Shown: positions 1-6,237, numbered from the stretch's first letter. The stretch: DNA of 7,322 nt from an uncultured Subdoligranulum sp. (GCF_937890665.1 NZ_CALADU010000043.1:1-7322); one strand, 5' to 3'. Notes: generated from the letters alone by a model not told the origin. Made by a program: numbers and translations.

Positions 1-238
1 AACAGACACAGGGCGAGGCCCCGGCCAAAGCCGATTCCTCACCCTCGTCGTTGAGTGTGACTGCTATGGTGTATACCAGCACCGGTTTACCGTGCCGGGC
101 ATCCACCGAAAGTTTTGCGACCCCGCAATGTGCCACCCGTACCGGCGGCACATGCAGGATTCGCAGCGCCTGCGCTCCTGCCTCGGCATCCGGGTCGGGG
201 CAGGTCAGCGGCAGGCGAATATTGCGAACCAAAAGCAT
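1..238 (-). CDS. N-terminus of probable FAD-dependent dehydrogenase (COG2509-like), cut by window edge
   Basis: Only the first 79 codons are present; the gene runs off the left edge. The protein starts MLLVRNIRLPL and contains KLSVDARHGKPVLVYTIAV. This fits the small N-terminal domain of the uncharacterised NAD(P)/FAD-dependent dehydrogenase family (COG2509), whose members start with a similar (I/L)RLPL strand and carry a 'SVDAR...VYTV' segment before the FAD-binding domain. The FAD-binding part is outside the window, so the match rests on this short region and on memory. The ATG at 238 is preceded by AAAGGAA at a spacing of about 8 bases. It starts 22 bases after the cdaR stop, so it is very probably the last visible gene of the ispDF-cdaA-cdaR operon. 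Its role is not known; the position after cdaR only suggests co-expression. Confidence 0.6.
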   Translation of the reverse strand, partial: MLLVRNIRLPLTCPDPDAEAGAQALRILHVPPVRVAHCGVAKLSVDARHGKPVLVYTIAVTLNDEGEESALAGASPCVC

Positions 239-260
239 AGGCAAATTCCTTTGGGGAAAT

Positions 261-1559
261 TTATTTGGCGACCACTTCACACTGGACCGTATAACTACCA
301 GTAGCAAAGATCCGTGTGGAAGAAGGGATCTGAATGGTGACCGGGATGGACTGCTGCCCCACCGTCAGGTTCACGCTTTGGCAATCAATTTGTGCCACCA
401 CACTATCTGCCGAAAGGCTGGCAATCTCATCCGCAGGACCGTAAAGGGTAACCCCCGACACCACGCTGGACAAAATCTCCAGCTCATAGTTGCTGGGGAC
501 GTTGATCGCCTTGATGTTGGAAATGTTCAGCTTGGTAGAGTCCATATCCGTGGTATCAAAGCTGAGGGTAACGCTGGTCACACCGTCCAGTGAAACAATG
601 CCCGCCGGCAGTTCAACCAAGCGTTGATAATCCCGGTCCGGTTCAAATTCACGGGCGAGGTCGAAATCCGTCCCCGTCAATTCTTCCAGTGCGCTGATGG
701 TCCGGGCAGGTCCCGCCACCCGCAGCGTGGTCTGGTTGAGAGAGTATTTCAAACAGCTTGTGTCAAAGTTGCTGGGCGTGCCGATGAAATCCACCACCAA
801 CGGCAGTTCCCGCACCTGATAAACCGTCAGCGTGACATTGGCGGTCTCGCTGTCCATGGTGGTATACTGCGGTGTAAAGACCGCGCCGTTTTCGTCACGA
901 AGCTCCAGCGTAGCCGGCACCGTAGTGGTATCCGCCAAGTCCGTTTCACTGTCCACAGTGGCAACCACCGAAGCAATCTGATCCAATTCACTGGTGGGAC
1001 CGCGCAATGTGATCTCGGTGGGAACCGAGGCCGTCTTGTTGAGCATATAGCCGTCCGCCACCGACACAGCCGAGGCATCTACCGTCACCGGCAAAGTTTT
1101 CTCGCTGACTTCATCAAAAACCACATCAATGGTTTTGGGATTTTCCACGGTACACTCAATATCTCCCGGGAAATCGGTGGTGTTAACCAACCGGGCCTGC
1201 AGCCGTAGCGTCACGCGCCCCGCACCGCTGACCCCCGAATAGCTGGGATACACCATAATATCGGAATTTTTGATATTACCGATGATGGTACTGTTGCCAT
1301 ATACCTTAACGTCAACCGTTTCAATATCAGGTTTTTCCACGATATCCAATCCCTGCGATGTATACGTGGAGGCCGAGTTTGCATAATTGATGGGGACATC
1401 CGTAACGGTGCTGGATCCTTGCGGGTCCACATACACCGTAACAACCGTCCACGCGACAAATCCGCACAGAAGTGCCAACAACAGCGAAAACGCCGGATGA
1501 TCCCACAGCGATTTGCGTCCCGCAGGGGCCTGCGGCCCCGCGTTATTCGGCTTTTGCAT
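261..1559 (-). CDS. cdaR: CdaR, YbbR-domain regulator of the diadenylate cyclase CdaA
   Basis: This 432-residue protein has a short cytoplasmic N-terminus, one membrane helix at about residues 26-44, and then an all-beta extracytoplasmic region. That region reads as four YbbR-like repeats at roughly 45-150, 152-240, 245-335 and 340-430. Repeat cues are the recurring 'V.V.G....I' and 'V.L.GP...I' patterns, such as ITLRGPTSELDQI, LRVAGPARTISAL and VTLYGPADEIASL. In Firmicutes, CdaR binds CdaA at the membrane and modulates its c-di-AMP synthesis. The length and the single anchor match the family. The ATG at 1559 overlaps the end of cdaA by 17 bases, which suggests translational coupling. Its Shine-Dalgarno, AAAGGGGG, lies inside the cdaA coding end about 11 bases upstream. 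Family assignment is firm; the partner is inferred from gene order. Confidence 0.93.
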   Translation of the reverse strand: MQKPNNAGPQAPAGRKSLWDHPAFSLLLALLCGFVAWTVVTVYVDPQGSSTVTDVPINYANSASTYTSQGLDIVEKPDIETVDVKVYGNSTIIGNIKNSDIMVYPSYSGVSGAGRVTLRLQARLVNTTDFPGDIECTVENPKTIDVVFDEVSEKTLPVTVDASAVSVADGYMLNKTASVPTEITLRGPTSELDQIASVVATVDSETDLADTTTVPATLELRDENGAVFTPQYTTMDSETANVTLTVYQVRELPLVVDFIGTPSNFDTSCLKYSLNQTTLRVAGPARTISALEELTGTDFDLAREFEPDRDYQRLVELPAGIVSLDGVTSVTLSFDTTDMDSTKLNISNIKAINVPSNYELEILSSVVSGVTLYGPADEIASLSADSVVAQIDCQSVNLTVGQQSIPVTIQIPSSTRIFATGSYTVQCEVVAK

Positions 1560-2445
1560 GGTTTTGTGTGCCCCCTTTGCGCAGCATATTTTTCAGTCCC
1601 GAGACCGACACCCGCTTTTCCGCCGCTTCTTCCGGCGGAACGATCTCTTCTTGCAACAGATTGAAGAGATTCTGCCGGTCCAGACGGCGAATCAGCACAC
1701 CGTTTTTCGCCATAGAAATAATGCCGGTTTCCTCACTGACGATCACAATGATCGCATCGGAGTTTTCACTCATACCCAAACCGGCGCGGTGGCGGGTACC
1801 CATGTCCTTGCCCATTTCCAGATTGTTGGACAAAGGCAGCACGCAGCCCGCTGCCACAATCACACCGTCCCGAATTACCACCGCACCATCGTGCAGCGGC
1901 GTGCCTTCGTAGAAAATCGTCCCCAGCATCTCGGGGATAACATCCGCATGCATCGGCGTACCGGTGCGGATGATCTCTTCCAGATTGTTTTTGCGTTCCA
2001 GCACCATCAAAGCACCGGTGCGCGTATCGGACAACTGTTCAGCGGCATCACAAATGGCTACCACTGCGCTTTGCCATACCCCACGCAAAGAGGGGTCCGC
2101 ACGTCGGTTGCCGAACAACCGCCCGGCCCATACCGTGGTCTGGCCCATCCGTTCCAGCGTTCTGCGCAATTCCGGTTGGAAAATCACCACAGCAGCCGTA
2201 AAGCCGATGGTCAACACATTGTTGAGCACCCATGTAACGGTCCGCAGATTCATCACATAGGCCAAGCCGTAAAAAATGATAATCAACAGAATACCGCGAA
2301 CCAACTGACCGGCACGGGACTTGCGCGCGAACTGAATCAGCTGATAAAACGCGAAGGAAATGATTAAGATATCCAGCGTGTCGGATACAGGATCAAACAC
2401 GCGCAATGTACTGGCGATCGCTGAGATCATTTGGTTTTGCAACAT
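1543..2445 (-). CDS. cdaA: CdaA, membrane-bound diadenylate cyclase (c-di-AMP synthase)
   Basis: CdaA condenses two ATP into c-di-AMP, a second messenger that controls potassium and osmolyte uptake and wall homeostasis. The 300-residue protein has three N-terminal membrane helices at about residues 23-40, 50-64 and 70-90. A DAC (DisA_N) domain follows at roughly 120-260. Both catalytic signatures are intact: the DGA motif at 186-188 (in PLHDGAVVI) and the RHR motif at 218-220 (in GTRHRAGLG). The SEETG segment (about 237-241) is also typical. The length is usual for the CdaA class, and the domain order excludes DisA. The ATG at 2445 has AAGGGGG about 11 bases upstream; the next in-frame ATG (codon 6) has no Shine-Dalgarno. 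The gene starts 45 bases after ispDF and overlaps cdaR, so it lies in the middle of one operon. Confidence 0.97.
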   Translation of the reverse strand: MLQNQMISAIASTLRVFDPVSDTLDILIISFAFYQLIQFARKSRAGQLVRGILLIIIFYGLAYVMNLRTVTWVLNNVLTIGFTAAVVIFQPELRRTLERMGQTTVWAGRLFGNRRADPSLRGVWQSAVVAICDAAEQLSDTRTGALMVLERKNNLEEIIRTGTPMHADVIPEMLGTIFYEGTPLHDGAVVIRDGVIVAAGCVLPLSNNLEMGKDMGTRHRAGLGMSENSDAIIVIVSEETGIISMAKNGVLIRRLDRQNLFNLLQEEIVPPEEAAEKRVSVSGLKNMLRKGGTQNHAKAE

Positions 2446-2490
2446 GGACCGCCGGGCCCCCTTCCCCGCCTAGGTAAGTATACGATTCGT

Positions 2491-3630
2491 TTACGCTTCC
2501 AGCAAAGCCACCGCATGGGCGGCAATGCCAAGTCCTTCACCGGTGAATCCCAGATGCTCTTCGGTGGTTGTTTTTACGCTGATGGCTTCCACCGGGACCT
2601 CAAAGGCCGCAGCAATATTTTGCCGCATCGCTGCAATGTGGGGCGCCAGTTTAGGCGCCTGACACAGAATGGTGGCATCGATATTGCCAACGGTATACCC
2701 GTGCTGGCGAATCAATGCCGCCACCGCCCGGGTCAGCGCCAACGAATCCGCCCCCTTATAAGCCGGGTCCGTATCAGGGAAATGCTTGCCGATGTCTCCC
2801 AACGCAGCAGCGCCCAGCACCGCATCCATCACAGCATGCAACAGAACGTCTGCGTCAGAATGTCCCAGCAAACCTTTTTCGTACGGAATTTCCACACCGC
2901 CCAAAATCAGTTTGCGTCCCTCTACCAAACGGTGAACATCATATCCATGTCCGATTCGCATCGTCTTCTCCTTTTGAAGGTCCTCTCGCGTTGTGATCTT
3001 ATAGTTTCCATAGCTGCCTTCGGTCAGAACCACGGGCATTCCAGCCAATTCAAACAAGCTGCAATCGTCGGTTACCTGACGGGCTTTTTCACCGGTCACA
3101 CTGGCCAGCGCTTGCAGATATTTCTGCCGAGAAAAGCACTGGGGGGTCTGCACCGCGTAGAGCGTAGAGCGATCCGGCGTAGCTGCCACCTGATTGCCTT
3201 CGCCTACAATTTTGATCGTATCTTTGACCGGTACCGCCGGTGCGGCAGCCCCAGTACGCGCCGCCGCCTCCAACGCCGCCGTAATCACCGACTGACTTAC
3301 AAAGGGACGTGCCGCATCGTGGATTGCCACCAGCTCTCCTTCTGCCGCTTGCAGGCCGTTTCGCACACTGTCGGCACGGGTAGCCCCGCCCTCCACCACC
3401 ACACAGGGCTTGGGGCAGGCCGCTGCGATCTGCTCACATTGCGCACGGTTGGCTCCTGCCACCAAAACCACCTGCGTAACCGCCGGGTGAGATGCCAGCG
3501 CATGACAGCTTTTTTCCAGCACGGTTTGTCCATCCGACAAACGATAGCTGAGCTTATCAAACCCCATGCGGCGCGATGCCCCTGCTGCCACCAGAATGGC
3601 CGTAACTTGCGGCAAGGATTGATTCGACAC
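2491..3630 (-). CDS. ispDF: IspDF, fused MEP cytidylyltransferase and MECDP synthase
   Basis: One continuous frame encodes two enzymes of the non-mevalonate isoprenoid pathway. The N-terminal IspD half (about 220 residues) adds CMP to 2-C-methyl-D-erythritol 4-phosphate. It shows the nucleotide-binding start [15 protein letters not shown], then [24 protein letters not shown] and the DDCSLFE region. The C-terminal IspF half begins at [10 protein letters not shown]. Counted from that Met it keeps metal ligands D8, H10 and H42, the GHSDAD loop at H34, and the TTTEEHLGF end. The step between them (IspE) is not in the window. I place the start at GTG 3630, because AAGGGA lies 10 bases upstream. 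A GTG at 3639 would add three residues but sits one base from that site. The gene is the first of the operon with cdaA and cdaR. IspDF fusions are known in several bacterial groups. Confidence 0.95.
   Translation of the reverse strand: MSNQSLPQVTAILVAAGASRRMGFDKLSYRLSDGQTVLEKSCHALASHPAVTQVVLVAGANRAQCEQIAAACPKPCVVVEGGATRADSVRNGLQAAEGELVAIHDAARPFVSQSVITAALEAAARTGAAAPAVPVKDTIKIVGEGNQVAATPDRSTLYAVQTPQCFSRQKYLQALASVTGEKARQVTDDCSLFELAGMPVVLTEGSYGNYKITTREDLQKEKTMRIGHGYDVHRLVEGRKLILGGVEIPYEKGLLGHSDADVLLHAVMDAVLGAAALGDIGKHFPDTDPAYKGADSLALTRAVAALIRQHGYTVGNIDATILCQAPKLAPHIAAMRQNIAAAFEVPVEAISVKTTTEEHLGFTGEGLGIAAHAVALLEA
2959..2973 (-). promoter_or_regulatory. Internal Shine-Dalgarno and ATG at the IspD/IspF junction
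   Basis: Inside ispDF the minus strand reads AAGGAGAAGACGATG: a strong AAGGAG, six bases, then the ATG (2961-2959) that encodes the first Met of the IspF half. Position, spacing and strength are those of a genuine start site. It is probably a relic of separate genes and may still allow separate IspF synthesis. Confidence 0.6.
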
Positions 3631-3636
3631 AGAGCG

Positions 3637-3694
3637 CACTTCCCTTCTATAATTTATATACGTTTATTATACAGGGTCATCAGGAAAAAATCCA
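3637..3694 (-). promoter_or_regulatory. Candidate sigma-A promoter and Shine-Dalgarno of the ispDF operon
   Basis: A perfect TATAAT lies at 3666-3671 on the minus strand, with a poor -35 (TGGATT at 3689-3694) 17 bases upstream. The predicted start would give a leader of about 30 bases, including AAGGGA at 3641-3646. The gap between the spo0A terminators and ispDF needs a promoter, which supports the call; the weak -35 suggests activation or another element. Confidence 0.5.
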
Positions 3695-3713
3695 CTAAAA
3701 TCCTTAGGATTTT
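3687..3713. repeat. Palindrome and repeated GGATTTT motif at the ispDF -35 region
   Basis: AAAATCCTTAGGATTTT (3697-3713) is a perfect inverted repeat with 8-base arms around one base. On the minus strand its GGATTTT arm (3697-3703) recurs at 3687-3693, exactly 10 bases further downstream. The second copy overlaps the proposed -35. A protein-binding operator is possible; no known regulator is recognised. Confidence 0.4.
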
Positions 3714-3725
3714 TTGTGCACTGCG

Positions 3726-3757
3726 AAAAAAATGCCTCCGGTTTTCTTCCGGCGGCA
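3726..3757 (-). terminator. Second terminator between spo0A and ispDF
   Basis: The minus strand reads TGCCGCCGG, a 7-base loop, then CCGGAGGCA, followed by seven Ts at 3726-3732. The 9-position stem has a single central mismatch. It lies about 80 bases after the spo0A terminator and just before the ispDF promoter region, so it looks like a back-up insulator. The intervening 3758-3838 holds a small hairpin (arms 3794-3799 and 3810-3815) and no gene that I can support. Confidence 0.75.
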
Positions 3758-3838
3758 CCCCATCTTTTTCCCTGTATTTTCTGTTGTTTGCACACTGTCC
3801 CCCGCACAAGACAGTCAGCAGGTCCTCTTCCCGCCCAT

Positions 3839-3875
3839 AAAAAATACCAGATCCCCCGTTTTGGGAAGGATCTGG
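3839..3875 (-). terminator. Rho-independent terminator of spo0A
   Basis: CCAGATCC (3847-3854) pairs perfectly with GGATCTGG (3868-3875), with extra CCC/GGG pairing inside. On the minus strand the stem is followed by TA and then six Ts at 3839-3844. The stem starts 9 bases after the spo0A stop codon. Confidence 0.88.
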
Positions 3876-3884
3876 CACTCCGTA

Positions 3885-4643
3885 TCAAGCACGACGCTTT
3901 TTGTCCAGCCGAATTTTGTCGGCGATCATGGCAATGAACTCGCTGTTGGTGGGCTTTCCACGCAGATTGTGAATGGTATAGCCAAAATAGCTGTTTAAAG
4001 TATCCACGTCTCCTCGGTCCCATGCCACCTCGATGGCATGACGGATCGCACGCTCCACGCGGCTGGCCGTCGTCCCATTGCGTTTGGCAATCTCGGGATA
4101 CAGACGCTTGGTCACCGCGTTGATATAGCCGTGATCCTCCGTCGTCAAAAGAATGGCATCGCGCAGAAATTGGTATCCTTTGATATGCGCCGGCACACCG
4201 ATTTGATGCAGAATTTCGGTAACGGTCATCTCGTCAGAATCCTGCGAATTGGCCTGCGGGCGATTACTGCTGCCCGCGGCTTTGAATACACGGTTCACCA
4301 AAACGCTCTCATCAAAAGGTTTGACAAAGAAAAACGAAAAACCGTTATCCAGCAGTTCCTGCTCAATTTCCTCGCTCTGGAAAGCCCCGGTAACAAAGAA
4401 GGTCGTCCGCGTGCCGCTGGTATTCTGTGCCTCATACCGCTGTTTGACTGTAATCGCGTCCAAATCCGGCATAAAGGCATCCAGCAAAACCGCCTGCGGG
4501 TGCACATTGAGTAAGGTTTCCAATGCCTTGTTGCCGTTTTTCTCGCAGACAGTCACCGCTACCCCCTTGGCCTCCAGTGCCTGACGGCACGAAGCAGAGA
4601 CTTGGGCACCGGTATCGGTCATCACGAACTTGATTTTTTCCAT
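3885..4643 (-). CDS. spo0A: Spo0A, response regulator and master switch of sporulation
   Basis: Spo0A is phosphorylated on its receiver domain and then binds 0A boxes to start sporulation. The 252-residue protein has a receiver at about 1-125 with phospho-acceptor D55 (VLLDAFMPDLD), T85 and K108 (VKPFD). A linker follows, then the Spo0A-specific DNA-binding domain at about 138-252. Its recognition-helix region TASRVERAIRHAIEVAW and the ending GKPTNSEFIAMIADKIR are near-canonical. The receiver is more divergent: the usual acidic pair after strand 1 is T9-D10 rather than D-D. I place the start at ATG 4643, which has GGAGG 8 bases upstream. An in-frame ATG at 4700 would add 19 atypical residues and its AGGA is only one base away. 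Gene order spoIVB-spo0A is conserved in spore formers. It has its own promoter and a strong terminator. Confidence 0.97.
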   Translation of the reverse strand: MEKIKFVMTDTGAQVSASCRQALEAKGVAVTVCEKNGNKALETLLNVHPQAVLLDAFMPDLDAITVKQRYEAQNTSGTRTTFFVTGAFQSEEIEQELLDNGFSFFFVKPFDESVLVNRVFKAAGSSNRPQANSQDSDEMTVTEILHQIGVPAHIKGYQFLRDAILLTTEDHGYINAVTKRLYPEIAKRNGTTASRVERAIRHAIEVAWDRGDVDTLNSYFGYTIHNLRGKPTNSEFIAMIADKIRLDKKRRA

Positions 4644-4745
4644 CGTCATATCCTCCAGACATATCTCGGTTTCAAGGCTTTCGGGCGATTTCTGCGCCAT
4701 TCCTGTGCAGCACGCCTGTTACGCCGGGTTTCGTTTACGATGGAA

Positions 4746-4774
4746 ATTTTACCATATTTTTCCAGTTATCGCAA
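4746..4774 (-). promoter_or_regulatory. Promoter of spo0A
   Basis: On the minus strand TTGCGA (4769-4774) and TAAAAT (4746-4751) are separated by exactly 17 bases, and TGG immediately precedes the -10 (extended -10). Transcription would start near 4739 and give a leader of about 95 bases. The match is of the vegetative sigma-A type. I did not find a convincing sigma-H promoter. Confidence 0.72.
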
Positions 4775-4789
4775 GAGCATTTTCCAGTT
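4758..4789 (-). repeat. Direct repeats of AACTGGAAAA bracketing the spo0A -35
   Basis: AACTGGAAAA occurs on the minus strand at 4758-4767 (inside the -35/-10 spacer) and at 4780-4789 (just upstream of the -35), 22 bases apart, or about two helical turns. A related AAACTGGGAAAA lies at 4919-4930. The arrangement fits a regulator site overlapping the promoter; no known family is recognised. Confidence 0.45.
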
Positions 4790-4814
4790 TTTTTCTGGTT
4801 TGCCGCAACTTTCG

Positions 4815-4885
4815 TTCGACCGCTTTTTGGAGTTTTTTCAAAAAAACGCAGTTTTACAGCGCATTTTTTCTTTTTTCGTCGAAAA
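4815..4885. promoter_or_regulatory. Candidate 0A-like boxes upstream of spo0A
   Basis: Two sequences differ by one base from the core 0A box TGTCGAA: GGTCGAA on the minus strand at 4815-4821, and CGTCGAA within the perfect palindrome TTTTCGTCGAAAA (4873-4885). Both lie upstream of the spo0A -35, where autoregulatory boxes occur in Bacillus. One-mismatch hits to a 7-base motif are weak evidence. Confidence 0.3.
4840..4869. terminator. Weak, possibly bidirectional terminator after spoIVB
   Basis: A run of As, CGC, a short loop, GCG and a run of Ts form an A/T-rich stem with a small GC core, with T runs on both strands. It lies about 75 bases after the spoIVB stop. The stem is short and bulged, so partial read-through from spoIVB into spo0A is plausible. 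The rest of the 299-base gap at 4644-4942 holds only the spo0A promoter, its repeats and the leader. Confidence 0.3.
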
Positions 4886-4942
4886 CCCTCTTGTTTAGTC
4901 TGTGGAATTATTTCCCATTTTTCCCAGTTTAGTCTTCTTTTG

Positions 4943-6160
4943 TCATGGTGCGATTGCATCCGTCTTTTCCAGCATCGTGGTGGCAAATATGCCATATCCC
5001 CGCGTGGGGTCATTGACCAACACGTGGGTCACCGCCCCCACAAGGCAGCCGTCCTGCACAATGGGCGATCCGCTCATCCCCTGCACAATTCCCCCGGTGG
5101 CCGCAAGTAGTTCCGGATCCGTCACTTTGAGCAGTAGATTCCGATTCGGGTCTCCGCTAGTCATATTGACCCGCTCAATGCGCACTGAATAGGCTTTCGG
5201 CGTACTGCCAGAAATGGTTGTCCAGATCTCTGCATCCCCCAACGCAATCTCTTGCGGCTGCCGCACAAGGCAGCTTTGCCCCATTGTTGCAGCAGTATAC
5301 CGCCCATACACGCCGGTGGTATCATTGGCCAATACCGTCCCTGCCGTAGCAGCCGAAAATTCTCCTCGCAGCTCACCGGGACTTCCCGCAGTCCCCTTTA
5401 CACAGCCTGTCACCACCACCGGCACGATCTCCCCCGAAAGCAATGTGATGTCCGCACCGGTATCCGTATCGCTGATGGCATGTCCCAACCCGGCAAAGGT
5501 TCCGTTAGCCGGGTCCAAAAAAGTCATCGTCCCGATCCCTGCACTGGAGTCCCGTACCCATAAGCCTGCCCGGTAAGCACCGGTGGCAGCATCCTGCACC
5601 GGCGTCAGCGTGGTGGTATGCCGCACCCCATCCCGCAGATATACAACAGAAATCGGTGTGCCGTTGGCCGCGGTAATAGCCTGTGTCAGCTCCTCATTGC
5701 TGCGCACCACGTGCCCTCCGGCCGAAACAATCAAGTCCCCCAGCTTAAGCCCGGCCTCTTTGGCCGGATTTTCCGTGCCCAAACGGGTGTACTGATCGGA
5801 AAACGCAACCACCAATGCACCGTCAGAGAACATCTTGACGCCAAACGGACACCCGCAGACTTGCACGTTACGGCTTTCCACACTCACCGTGCGAACCGTC
5901 TTGACCGGAATCGCGCCAAACAAAGCCAGTGTAACATTTTGGCTGGTGTCCCCTTGGGCACGCCCCGCCTGCGCCACCTCCTTTTGCGCAGAACTCACCC
6001 GCACCCACGGCATCGACGCAATTTGCAGCTCCGCTGTTTCTCCGGTTGTGTAAAATGTGTCCGGCAAAGCCGTAGTCAGTAATCCCCATACTCCACCGCA
6101 CAGCACCAGCAGGCAAAGCAACAACGCCAACAGTCCGCGTCGGATTCGCTGTTTGGGCAT
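4943..6160 (-). CDS. spoIVB: SpoIVB, forespore serine protease (family S55) with PDZ domain
   Basis: SpoIVB is made in the forespore and secreted into the space between the two spore membranes. There it cleaves SpoIVFA and so releases processing of pro-sigma-K in the mother cell. The 405-residue protein has an N-terminal membrane or signal helix at about 9-29, a linker, a PDZ domain at about 106-188, and the S55 peptidase domain at about 200-400. The catalytic triad is visible: H227 in GLGHAISD, D348 in KVTDPELL, and S363 in GMSGSPIVQDG. The D348-to-S363 distance of 15 equals that of B. subtilis D363-S378. The ending GAVTHVLVNDPTRGYGIF is strongly family-like. The ATG at 6160 has AGGGGGG 7 bases upstream, and that Shine-Dalgarno forms part of a hairpin. 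The gene precedes spo0A, as in most spore formers. Confidence 0.97.
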   Translation of the reverse strand: MPKQRIRRGLLALLLCLLVLCGGVWGLLTTALPDTFYTTGETAELQIASMPWVRVSSAQKEVAQAGRAQGDTSQNVTLALFGAIPVKTVRTVSVESRNVQVCGCPFGVKMFSDGALVVAFSDQYTRLGTENPAKEAGLKLGDLIVSAGGHVVRSNEELTQAITAANGTPISVVYLRDGVRHTTTLTPVQDAATGAYRAGLWVRDSSAGIGTMTFLDPANGTFAGLGHAISDTDTGADITLLSGEIVPVVVTGCVKGTAGSPGELRGEFSAATAGTVLANDTTGVYGRYTAATMGQSCLVRQPQEIALGDAEIWTTISGSTPKAYSVRIERVNMTSGDPNRNLLLKVTDPELLAATGGIVQGMSGSPIVQDGCLVGAVTHVLVNDPTRGYGIFATTMLEKTDAIAP

Positions 6161-6167
6161 AAAGCAT

Positions 6168-6200
6168 CCCCCCTGCGGGTTAGCCTATGCAGCAGGGGGG
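6168..6200 (-). promoter_or_regulatory. GC hairpin that would mask the spoIVB Shine-Dalgarno
   Basis: In the minus-strand RNA, CCCCCCUGC (from 6200 down to 6192) pairs perfectly with GCAGGGGGG (6176 down to 6168) around a 15-base loop. The second arm is the spoIVB Shine-Dalgarno itself, 7 bases before the ATG. No T run follows, so it is not a terminator. A transcript carrying both arms should be poorly translated. Confidence 0.55.
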
Positions 6201-6204
6201 CAAA

Positions 6205-6234
6205 TTATTACAAAAATCTCTGTATGGGCAGCAA
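6205..6234 (-). promoter_or_regulatory. Candidate promoter upstream of spoIVB
   Basis: TTGCTG (6229-6234) and TAATAA (6205-6210) are 18 bases apart on the minus strand, a moderate sigma-A-like match. Another reading, closer to forespore sigma-G style, uses TGTAAT just upstream with CATAGG in the hairpin loop, 17 bases apart. Family knowledge favours sigma-F or sigma-G control, but the sequence does not settle it. Confidence 0.3.
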
Positions 6235-6237
6235 AAG

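Noticed and set aside
51..1208. Two plus-strand frames of 180 and 194 codons
   Set aside because: They are antisense to cdaR and the flavoprotein start; their low-complexity products match nothing.
1513..2367. Plus-strand open frame of 284 codons
   Set aside because: It is the complement of cdaA, which carries intact DGA and RHR motifs. There is no independent start signal or family resemblance.
3758..3838. Small RNA gene between the two terminators
   Set aside because: There is a small hairpin and a terminator, but no promoter that I can identify, and no known RNA family fits.
2431..3840. Plus-strand open frame of 469 codons
   Set aside because: It lies antisense to ispDF, whose two domains are unmistakable. 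The product has no recognisable domain and a shadow-like composition rich in His, Arg and Ser.
3654..4023. Minus-strand small frames across the spo0A end and the gap after it
   Set aside because: They start within spo0A or its terminator hairpin, run through a second terminator, and have no Shine-Dalgarno.
4644..4700. N-terminal extension of Spo0A from ATG 4700
   Set aside because: Spo0A family proteins begin at MEKIK. GGAGG is spaced 8 bases from the 4643 ATG, while the 4700 ATG has AGGA only one base away.
4784..4798. CCAG-T7-CTGG inverted repeat as a terminator
   Set aside because: The stem is only 4 bp with no following T run on the minus strand. It is better seen as part of the repeat pattern upstream of spo0A.
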